From the NCBI RefSeq assembly GCF_002752675.1, contig NZ_CP024608.1, positions 868,001 to 932,000 on the forward strand: a stretch of 64,000 bases of DNA, given 5' to 3'. Below, in pieces: positions 1 to 8,405 of this stretch. The stretch is from Massilia violaceinigra. Lineage in GTDB: Bacteria; Pseudomonadota; Gammaproteobacteria; Burkholderiales; Burkholderiaceae_D. The translations under genes and the position numbers were made by a program. The notes beneath the pieces are model-generated. The model was given only the letters and a program-made list of their open reading frames with translations. It did not search any database and was not told where the DNA came from. Within the stretch, counting starts at the first letter, position 1, and every line of letters starts with the position of its first letter.

Positions 1-3000
1 AAAAATCCGAGCGACCTGATTTTGCTGGTGGCCGACATGGCCCGTTCCGGCCAGCCGATGAACAGCGGTTTTGTGGCCGAACTGGCGCGCCGCCTGCAGG
101 GACAGAGCCCGGCACTGACGCTGGCGCTGCAGTGGGTGACCACGCGCCTGGCCGACGCCGGCCTGACCATCGAGCAGCAGATCCAGGCCGAAATCGGCCA
201 GCAGGCCGCCGACCAGGTCTCGATCAGCAACAGTATCGGCAGCCTGCGCTTCCTCGGCACCATGGACTGGCAGGAGTTCGTCGAAACCATGAGCGCGGTC
301 GAACAGACCTTGCGCCTGGACCCGGCCGGCACCTACGGCAAGATGGATTTCTCCACGCGCGACAATTATCGCCACGTGATCGAAAAGCTGGCCAAGCGCA
401 GCGACTTCACCGAAGTGCAGGTCGCCGAAACCGCGCTCGAACTGGCGCTGGCGAACCGCTCGCTGGCGGCCGGCGGCTTGGATGAACGTACCCGCCACAT
501 CGGCTACTACCTGGTCGGCAGCGGCCAGGCGCAGCTCGAAAAGCGCCTGGCCGTGCGCAATCCGCCGCTCGAAGCGCTCAATAAAAGCGGGCGCGCCTCG
601 CCCCTGTCGACCTACCTTGGCGGCATCGTGGTGCTCACCCTGCTGTTTACCGGCACCGCCATCATCCACGCGCGCGCCGACGGCGTCGACGACTGGATGC
701 TGGCGCTGCTGGGCGTGTTCGCCCTGCTCGGATCGAGCCAGCTGGCGCTGGCGCTGGTCAACTTCATGGCCACCCAGCTCACGCGCCCGCACCCGCTGCC
801 GCGCATGGACTTCAAGGAAGGCATCCCGACCGATGCGCGCAGCATGGTGGTGGTTCCGACCCTGCTGTACAGCCGCGACAACGTGGCTTCGCTGTGCGAA
901 GCGCTGGAAGTACGCTACCTGGCCAACCGCGATCCGAACCTGCGCTTTTGCCTGCTGACCGATTTCGTCGACGCCCCCAAGCAGCACATGCCGGGCGACG
1001 AAGACCTGGTCGAGCAAGCCCGCGCCACCATCGCCGAACTCAATGAGAAATACGGCTGCGACGTCGACGAAGAGATTCTCGGCGCCGATGGCGAGCCGGC
1101 CATGTCGCGCTGCCACCTGCAACCGTTCCTTCTGCTGCACCGCCCGCGCGTGTGGAGCGCCAGCGAAAACGCCTGGATCGGGTACGAGCGCAAACGCGGC
1201 AAGCTGGCCGCGCTGAACGCATTCCTGCGCGGCGGCGCGCACGACCAGTTCTCCATGGTCGCCGGTTCCACCGACGGCCTGGCCAACGTGCGCTACGTGA
1301 TCACGCTCGACACCGACACCCAGCTGCCGCGCGACGCCGCGCGCCAGTTCATCGCCACCATGGCGCATCCGCTGAACCGCCCGACGCTCGACAAGGCCGG
1401 CAAACGCGTGGTCGAAGGCTACGGCATCCTGCAGCCGCGCGTGGCCGCGGCGCTGCCGGGCGACACCGCCTCGCGCTACGAGCACCTGTGCGGCGGCGAA
1501 CCGGGCATCGACCCTTACACCCGCACCGTCTCCGACGTGTATCAGGATGTGTTTTACGAAGGCTCGTTCGTCGGCAAGGGCATCTACGACGTCGATACCT
1601 TCGAGACGGTGCTCGGCCACCGCCTGCCCGACAACCAGATTCTCAGCCACGATCTGCTCGAAGGCTGCTACCTTCGCGCCGGTTTGCTGAGCGACGCCCA
1701 ATTGTACGAAGAATACCCGGCGCGCTACAGCGACGACGTGAGCCGGCGCCACCGCTGGATTCGCGGCGACTGGCAGCTGGCCGGCTGGCTGCTGCCGCGC
1801 GTGCCTGGCGCGAACGGCAAGCGCGAATCGAATCCTTTGAGCGCGCTGTCGCGCTGGAAGCTGTTCGACAACCTGCGCCGCAGCCTGATCGCCACCACCT
1901 TGACCGCCCTGCTGATCTTCTGCTGGGTCCTGATGCCGACCCCGTTGTTCTGGACCCTGGGCGTGCTGGCGGTGATCTTTTTGCCGACCTTCTTCAGCGC
2001 CATGTTCGACATCATCGAAAAACCGCACGACGTCCTGTGGCGCCAGCATCTGGCGACCGCGTTCAAGAGCGCGCGCCTGATGTTCGGCCACTCCGCGCTG
2101 CAACTGGCCTTTTTGCCGTACGAAGCGCACTTCAGCCTCGACGCCATCGTGCGCGCCTCGTGGCGCATGCTGGTCACGCGCCGCCGCCTGCTGGAATGGC
2201 GTCCATCGAGCCTGAACCGCTCCAGTACCGATATGGAGAGCAACTGGAAGAGCATGTGGATCTCGCCGGTGCTGGCCGTGGCCACCGCCGTCCTGCTGGC
2301 TTACTTCCACCGCGAAGCGCTGCCGATCGCCGCGCCCGTGCTGCTGCTGTGGTTCTTCGCACCGGTCGTGGCATGGTGGATCAGCCTTCCGCAAGAACGC
2401 GCCGCGACCGAACTGTCGTCGCCGCAGACCCTGTTCCTCGAATCGCTGGCGCGCAAGACCTGGAGCTTCTTCGAGACCTACGTCACGGCGGAAGACAACT
2501 GGCTCGCGCCCGACAACATGCAGGAGCATCCGGTCAAGGTGGTTGCGCACCGCACCTCGCCGACCAATATCGGCATGGCGCTGCTGGCCAACCTGACGGC
2601 GTGGGACTTCGGTTTCATCACCACCGGACGCCTGCTCAAGCGCACCCGCGACACGCTCAACACCATGGCGCGCATGGAGCGTCACCAAGGGCACTTCTAT
2701 AACTGGTACGACACGCTGACCCTGAACCCGCTGCACCCGATGTACATTTCGGCGGTCGACAGCGGCAACCTGGCCGGCCACCTGCTCACGCTGGCGCCGG
2801 GCCTGACCCAATTGGCCGACCAGCCGATCGTCGGCAAGCAGACCCTGGACGGCATCGCCATCACCTTGAACGTGGTGCAGGAACACGCGCTCGATGCCGG
2901 TCCGGCCGTCAAGGCCGCGATTGACGCCATGCGCAGCCACCTGTCGGCCGACCGCGTGCGCGAAACCGAAAGCCTGCCCGGCATGGCCGCCGAACTGGCG

Positions 3001-6000
3001 CGCCTGTCCAGCTGCGCCGACGCCATTCTGGCCGCCATGCATCCGGTGGGCGAACCGAACCTGCAGGGCTGGGCCGACAAGCTCGCCGAGCAGTGCCACA
3101 CCGCGCGCGACGAACTGCTGCAACTGGCGCCGTGGATGCGTGCGGCCCAGGAATACGTGGTCGACACCAGCCTGACGCGCATTCCGACCCTGCGCGAACT
3201 GGCCAACTTTGCCCTCACCGGCAGTGCCAGCACCGACCTCGCCCCGAGCGAGCGCGAACGCCAGCAAACCCTGACCGACCTGGTGGCCCAGGGCAGCGCC
3301 CGCGCCGCCCAGCGCATCGCGGACATCAACCGCATGGCGTTTGAGGCGCGCGAGTTCGCGAACATGGACTTCCGCTTCATGTACAACACCACGACCAACC
3401 TGCTGGCGATCGGCTACAACGTATCCGACCGCCGCCTGGACGCGGCCTGCTACGACTTGCTGGCGTCCGAAGTGCGCCTGTGCAGTTTCGTCGGCATCGC
3501 CCAGGGCCAGTTCCCGCAAGAGCACTGGTTCGCGCTGGGCCGCCAGCTGTGCATCATCGGCAACGAGCAATTGCTGCTGTCGTGGAGCGGCTCGATGTTC
3601 GAGTACCTGATGCCGCTGCTGGTCATGCCGACCTACCAGAACACGCTGCTCGACCAGACCTATCATTCGGTCGTCAATGCGCAGATCGAGTACGGCAAGC
3701 AGCGCGACGTGCCATGGGGGATTTCCGAATCCGGCTACAACACCGTCGACGCCAGCCTCAATTACCAGTACCGCGCGTTCGGCGTGCCGGGCACGGGCCT
3801 GAAACGCGGCCTGGCCGACGACCTGGTCATCGCCCCGTACGCAACCATGATGGGTTTGATGGTGAACCCCGACGCCGCCGTCGAAAACCTGCAGCGCATG
3901 GCCGACCTGGGCTTCATGGGCAAGCATGGCTTCTACGAAGCGATCGACTACACCGCCGCACGCCTGCCGCGCGGCCAGACCTTTGCCGTGATCCGCTCCT
4001 TCATGGCGCACCACCAGGGCATGGGTTTCCTGGCCCTGAGCTATCTGCTGCACGACCGTCCGATGCAGCGCCGCTTCGAGTCCGATCCGCTGTTCCAGGC
4101 CACCTTGCTGGTGCTGCAGGAACGCGTGCCGCGCGCCGGCGCCTTCTATTCCAACACCGCCGAACTGGCCGTCATGCGCGCCCCGGCGCAGGAAGTGTCG
4201 ACCTCCGCTACCCGCATCATCACCCAGACCACCACGGTGCAGCCGGAAGTCCAAATGTTGTCGAATGGCCGCTACCACGTGATGGTCACCAGCGCCGGCG
4301 GCAGCTACAGCCGCTGGAAAGACCTGGCAGTGACGCGCTGGCGCGAAGATGGCACCTCCGACAACTGGGGTAACTTCTGCTACGTGCGCGACGTCGACAG
4401 CGGCCATTTCTGGTCGACCGCCTTCCAGCCGACGCTGGTCGAACCGCAGTCGTATGAAGTCATCTTCTCGGAAGGACGCGCCGAATTCCGCCGTCATGAC
4501 CGTGGTCTCGACCTGTACACCGAAATCGTGGTGTCGCCGGAAGACGACATCGAACTGCGGCGCACCCGCATCACCAACAAGTCGAACGTCAAGCGCACCA
4601 TCGAATTCACCAGCTACGCCGAAGTGGTGATGGCGCCGGCGGCTGCCGACAACGCCCACCCGGCGTTCAGCAAACTGTTCGTGCAGACCGAAATCCTGCG
4701 CAACGAAAACGCGATCCTGTGCACCCGCCGTCCGCGCGCCAAGGACGAGCAGATGCCATGGATGCTGAACCTGATGACGGTGCACGATGGCGTGCTGATG
4801 GACGTTTCTTACGAAACGAGCCGCAGCGAATTCCTCGGCCGCGCCAACAGCACGGTCGCCCCGCGCGCCATGCTCGAACCGCAGCCGCTGGGCGGCAGCG
4901 AAGGGTCGGTGCTCGATCCGGTGGTCGCGATCCGCTACAAGGTGACCCTGGAACCGGACCAGATGGTGGTGCTCGACATCGTTACCGGCATGACCGAAAC
5001 GCGCGAACAGGCCGTGCACCTGATCGACAAATACCAGGACCGCCATCTGGCCGACCGCGTATTCGAACTGGCATGGACGCACAGCCAGGTCGTGCTGCGC
5101 CAGCTCAACGCCACCGAATCGGACGCGCAGCTGTACAGCCGCCTGGCCAGCACGGTGATCTACCCGAATGCCTCGCTGCGCGCCGATGCCGGCATCTTGA
5201 TTCGCAACCAGCGCGGCCAGTCCGGCCTGTGGGCGTACGCGATTTCGGGCGACCTGCCGATCGTGCTGATGCAGATCAAGGACCCTGCCAACATCGACCT
5301 GGCGCGCCAGATGGTGCAGGCGCATGCTTACTGGCGCCTCAAGGGCCTGGTGGTCGACCTGGTCATCTGGTACGAAGACCAGTCGGGTTACCGCCAACTG
5401 CTGCACGACCAGATCATGGGCCTGATCGCCTCCGGCATCGACGCGCAAGCGATCGACCGTCCGGGCGGCATCTTCGTGCGCCTGCTCGACCAGATCGCGC
5501 AGGAAGACCGGGTGCTGATGCAATCGGTGGCGCGTGCCATCATTTCCGACAGCCGGGGCACCCTGGCCGACCAGGTCAAGCGCGCCGTTCCGGTGGCGCC
5601 GAAACTGGCGCCGCTGGTGGTCGAAGCGCGCGGCGAGGAGTACCAGCCACGCGCCGGGATTGCTGTTGCTGCACGCGACCTGATCCTGCACAACGGACTG
5701 GGAGGCTTCAGCGCCGACGGCACCGAATACGTCATCCGCACCGATGGCCAGAACCGCACGCCGGCGCCGTGGTCCAACGTGCTGGCCAACCCGAATTTCG
5801 GCAGCGTTGTATCGGAGAGCGGCCAGGCCTACACCTGGAGCGAGAACGCGCACGAGTTCCGGCTCACGCCGTGGGCCAACGACCCGGTGTCGGACAGCAG
5901 TGGCGAGACGTTCTATATTCGCGACGAGCAGACCGGCCGCTTCTGGTCGCCGACCGCGCTGCCGGTGCGCGCGGCGGGTGAATACATCACGCGCCACGGC

Positions 6001-8088
6001 TTCGGCTACAGCGTGTTCGAGCACAGCGAAGAGGGCATTCACACCGAACTGTCCACTTTCGTGGCGCTCGACGCCTCGGTCAAGTACTCGGTCATCAAGA
6101 TCCGCAACGACAGCACCGTGCCGCGCCGCCTGTCGGCTACCGGCTACGTGGAATGGGTGCTGGGCGACCTGCGCGCCAAGTCGGCCATGCACGTCACCAC
6201 CGAGCAGGATCCGATGAGTGGCGCGATCTTCGCGCGCAACGCCTACAACACCGAGTTCACCGGCCGCGTGGGATTCTTCCACGTCGACGCGCCGCAGAAA
6301 ACCTTCACCGCCGACCGCAATGAATTCATCGGCCGCAACCGCACGCTGGCCAGTCCGGCGGCGATGGGACGCGCGCGCCTGTCCGGCAAGATCGGCGCCG
6401 CGCTCGACCCGTGCGCCGCGCTGCAGGTGATGGTGGAACTGCAGCCGGGCCAGGAACGCGAACTGGTGTTCATGCTCGGTGTTGGTGGCCGCCGCAATGC
6501 GGACGCCAGCGGCCTGGTACAGAAATACAGCGGCAGCGTGGCCGCTGCGGCGTCGCTGGCGATGGTGCGCAAGCACTGGGACCACACGCTCGGCGCGATC
6601 CAGGTGCAAACGCCCGATCCGTCGCTCGACGTGATCGCCAACGGCTGGCTGATGTACCAGACCATCGCCTGCCGCCTGTGGGCGCGCAGCGGCTACTATC
6701 AGTCCGGCGGCGCTTTCGGCTTCCGCGACCAGCTGCAGGATGCGATGTCGATGATCCACACCGAGCCGCACCTGCTGCGCGAGCACCTGCTCATGTGCGC
6801 GGCCCACCAGTTCGTGGAAGGCGACGTGCAGCACTGGTGGCATCCGCCATCGGACCGCGGCGTGCGTACCCATTGTTCGGACGACTATCTGTGGCTGCCG
6901 CTGGCGGCGCACCGTTACGTCATCGGCACCGGCGACCGCAGCGTGCTGACCGAGCCGGCGCCGTTCCTCGAAGGGCGCCCGCTCAAGCAGGAAGAAGAGT
7001 CTTACTACGACATGCCCGGGCGTTCGAGCCAGACCGGCGACCTGTACGAGCACTGCGTGCGGGCGATCAAGCGCGGCCTGCGCTTCGGCGAACATGGCTT
7101 GCCGCTGATCGGTACCTGCGACTGGAACGACGGCATGGACCGGGTCGGCAACGAAGGCAAGGGCGAGAGCGTGTGGCTGGCCTTCTTCCTGTACGAAGTG
7201 CTGCAGCGATTCTCGGAAGTGGCGGTGGTGTACGGCGACCACGCGTTCGCCGAAACCTGCAAAACCGAGGCAGCCACGCTGGCGGCCAACGTGGAAGCCA
7301 ATGCCTGGGACGGCCAGTGGTATCGCCGCGCGTACTTCGACGATGGCACGCCACTCGGATCGCACACCAACGACGAATGCCAGATCGATTCGATCTCGCA
7401 GAGCTGGGGCGTGATTTCGGGCGCGGCCAATCCGCAGCGCACGGCGTCGGCCATGAAGGCGGTCGACGAGCGCCTGGTGCGGCGCGACTACGGCCTGGTG
7501 CAGCTGCTCGATCCGCCGTTCGACGATGGCGTGCTTAATCCCGGCTACATCCGCGGCTACGTGCCGGGGGTGCGCGAGAACGGCGGGCAGTACACCCACG
7601 CCGCGATCTGGACCGCGATGGCGTTCGCCAAGATGGGCGACACCGAGCGCGCCTGGGAGCTGCTGCGCATGATCAATCCGGTGCAGCATGGCAGTACGCC
7701 GGAAAGCGCGGCCCTGTACAAGGTCGAGCCGTATGTGGTGGCGGCGGACGTGTACGCGGTCTCGCCGCACATCGGCCGTGGCGGCTGGAGCTGGTACACG
7801 GGTTCGTCGGGCTGGATGTATCGCCTGATCGTCGAGTCGCTGCTGGGTGTGAGCCTGGCCGGCGACAAGCTGACCATGACGCCGCACTTGCCGGCCGACT
7901 GGCCGGGCTTCAAGCTGCAGTACCGCTATCGCGAGACAATGTATGCGATTTCGGTGCAGGCCGCCGAAGCCGATGCGATGACGGTCGACGGCGTGCCGCA
8001 GCCGATGAATGTGATTCAGCTGGTCGATGACGGCCGCCCGCACAAGGTGGAATTGCGGGTGCGCCGCCAGGGGGCCGCACAGCCTTAA
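1..8088 (+). CDS. Cyclic beta-1,2-glucan synthase (5' end outside window)
   Basis: Membrane enzyme that builds cyclic beta-1,2-glucans, the periplasmic osmoregulated sugars of the NdvB/ChvB family. The reading frame is open from base 1, so at least 2695 residues are seen and the true start lies upstream; full-length relatives are about 2800 residues. Order of parts, counting from codon 1: soluble N-terminal part; two membrane segments around 200-260; a family-2-like glycosyltransferase core with a DTD motif near 437-439 and a RHRWIRGDW motif near 583-591; further membrane segments at about 625-670 and 755-800; a glycoamylase-like domain; then two phosphorylase-like halves ending in a GH94 domain with the DWNDGMD motif at 2374-2380, which holds the catalytic Asp in that family. 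It is followed by a strong terminator. The family assignment is firm; the ring size and linkage of the product cannot be read from sequence. Confidence 0.93.
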   Translation, partial: KNPSDLILLVADMARSGQPMNSGFVAELARRLQGQSPALTLALQWVTTRLADAGLTIEQQIQAEIGQQAADQVSISNSIGSLRFLGTMDWQEFVETMSAVEQTLRLDPAGTYGKMDFSTRDNYRHVIEKLAKRSDFTEVQVAETALELALANRSLAAGGLDERTRHIGYYLVGSGQAQLEKRLAVRNPPLEALNKSGRASPLSTYLGGIVVLTLLFTGTAIIHARADGVDDWMLALLGVFALLGSSQLALALVNFMATQLTRPHPLPRMDFKEGIPTDARSMVVVPTLLYSRDNVASLCEALEVRYLANRDPNLRFCLLTDFVDAPKQHMPGDEDLVEQARATIAELNEKYGCDVDEEILGADGEPAMSRCHLQPFLLLHRPRVWSASENAWIGYERKRGKLAALNAFLRGGAHDQFSMVAGSTDGLANVRYVITLDTDTQLPRDAARQFIATMAHPLNRPTLDKAGKRVVEGYGILQPRVAAALPGDTASRYEHLCGGEPGIDPYTRTVSDVYQDVFYEGSFVGKGIYDVDTFETVLGHRLPDNQILSHDLLEGCYLRAGLLSDAQLYEEYPARYSDDVSRRHRWIRGDWQLAGWLLPRVPGANGKRESNPLSALSRWKLFDNLRRSLIATTLTALLIFCWVLMPTPLFWTLGVLAVIFLPTFFSAMFDIIEKPHDVLWRQHLATAFKSARLMFGHSALQLAFLPYEAHFSLDAIVRASWRMLVTRRRLLEWRPSSLNRSSTDMESNWKSMWISPVLAVATAVLLAYFHREALPIAAPVLLLWFFAPVVAWWISLPQERAATELSSPQTLFLESLARKTWSFFETYVTAEDNWLAPDNMQEHPVKVVAHRTSPTNIGMALLANLTAWDFGFITTGRLLKRTRDTLNTMARMERHQGHFYNWYDTLTLNPLHPMYISAVDSGNLAGHLLTLAPGLTQLADQPIVGKQTLDGIAITLNVVQEHALDAGPAVKAAIDAMRSHLSADRVRETESLPGMAAELARLSSCADAILAAMHPVGEPNLQGWADKLAEQCHTARDELLQLAPWMRAAQEYVVDTSLTRIPTLRELANFALTGSASTDLAPSERERQQTLTDLVAQGSARAAQRIADINRMAFEAREFANMDFRFMYNTTTNLLAIGYNVSDRRLDAACYDLLASEVRLCSFVGIAQGQFPQEHWFALGRQLCIIGNEQLLLSWSGSMFEYLMPLLVMPTYQNTLLDQTYHSVVNAQIEYGKQRDVPWGISESGYNTVDASLNYQYRAFGVPGTGLKRGLADDLVIAPYATMMGLMVNPDAAVENLQRMADLGFMGKHGFYEAIDYTAARLPRGQTFAVIRSFMAHHQGMGFLALSYLLHDRPMQRRFESDPLFQATLLVLQERVPRAGAFYSNTAELAVMRAPAQEVSTSATRIITQTTTVQPEVQMLSNGRYHVMVTSAGGSYSRWKDLAVTRWREDGTSDNWGNFCYVRDVDSGHFWSTAFQPTLVEPQSYEVIFSEGRAEFRRHDRGLDLYTEIVVSPEDDIELRRTRITNKSNVKRTIEFTSYAEVVMAPAAADNAHPAFSKLFVQTEILRNENAILCTRRPRAKDEQMPWMLNLMTVHDGVLMDVSYETSRSEFLGRANSTVAPRAMLEPQPLGGSEGSVLDPVVAIRYKVTLEPDQMVVLDIVTGMTETREQAVHLIDKYQDRHLADRVFELAWTHSQVVLRQLNATESDAQLYSRLASTVIYPNASLRADAGILIRNQRGQSGLWAYAISGDLPIVLMQIKDPANIDLARQMVQAHAYWRLKGLVVDLVIWYEDQSGYRQLLHDQIMGLIASGIDAQAIDRPGGIFVRLLDQIAQEDRVLMQSVARAIISDSRGTLADQVKRAVPVAPKLAPLVVEARGEEYQPRAGIAVAARDLILHNGLGGFSADGTEYVIRTDGQNRTPAPWSNVLANPNFGSVVSESGQAYTWSENAHEFRLTPWANDPVSDSSGETFYIRDEQTGRFWSPTALPVRAAGEYITRHGFGYSVFEHSEEGIHTELSTFVALDASVKYSVIKIRNDSTVPRRLSATGYVEWVLGDLRAKSAMHVTTEQDPMSGAIFARNAYNTEFTGRVGFFHVDAPQKTFTADRNEFIGRNRTLASPAAMGRARLSGKIGAALDPCAALQVMVELQPGQERELVFMLGVGGRRNADASGLVQKYSGSVAAAASLAMVRKHWDHTLGAIQVQTPDPSLDVIANGWLMYQTIACRLWARSGYYQSGGAFGFRDQLQDAMSMIHTEPHLLREHLLMCAAHQFVEGDVQHWWHPPSDRGVRTHCSDDYLWLPLAAHRYVIGTGDRSVLTEPAPFLEGRPLKQEEESYYDMPGRSSQTGDLYEHCVRAIKRGLRFGEHGLPLIGTCDWNDGMDRVGNEGKGESVWLAFFLYEVLQRFSEVAVVYGDHAFAETCKTEAATLAANVEANAWDGQWYRRAYFDDGTPLGSHTNDECQIDSISQSWGVISGAANPQRTASAMKAVDERLVRRDYGLVQLLDPPFDDGVLNPGYIRGYVPGVRENGGQYTHAAIWTAMAFAKMGDTERAWELLRMINPVQHGSTPESAALYKVEPYVVAADVYAVSPHIGRGGWSWYTGSSGWMYRLIVESLLGVSLAGDKLTMTPHLPADWPGFKLQYRYRETMYAISVQAAEADAMTVDGVPQPMNVIQLVDDGRPHKVELRVRRQGAAQP

Positions 8089-8100
8089 ACCGTGCCGATT

Positions 8101-8133
8101 CCCGCGCAGGGCGCTCAGCCCTGCGCGGGTTTT
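8101..8133 (+). terminator. Rho-independent terminator of the glucan synthase gene
   Basis: Perfect 12-bp stem (8101-8112 with 8118-8129), five-base loop and a following TTTT run, 12 bases after the stop codon. Confidence 0.9.
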
Positions 8134-8405
8134 GTCTTAAATTAGACATTTTCGTGTTTCATACAACAAATGTTTTATTTAGTTTTCCACAGGCGCGTCG
8201 CGCTGCTCCAAGGCAACAATTTCCACTCTCCCTGCTAAGTCCGCTATTCTCGCGTTGACCATCGGCAAAATACGTGTTGATTCACGTAACAAAATTCTAC
8301 TTCTCTACGGATTCAATTTCCAAATGTAAATACTTTGTCACGTTTACGTCATGCATAGTTGCGAGAATTCAGTTGTTCGTCACTATCAATGTAAACGGGA
8401 ATCTC
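8134..8405. promoter_or_regulatory. AT-rich intergenic promoter region with TACGTG palindrome
   Basis: No gene seen. This stretch is clearly richer in A+T than its surroundings and must hold the promoter of the secreted hydrolase at 8406. It contains a perfect palindrome TACGTG-TTGATT-CACGTA at 8271-8288, which could be an operator. No convincing -35/-10 pair could be fixed by eye. Confidence 0.4.
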
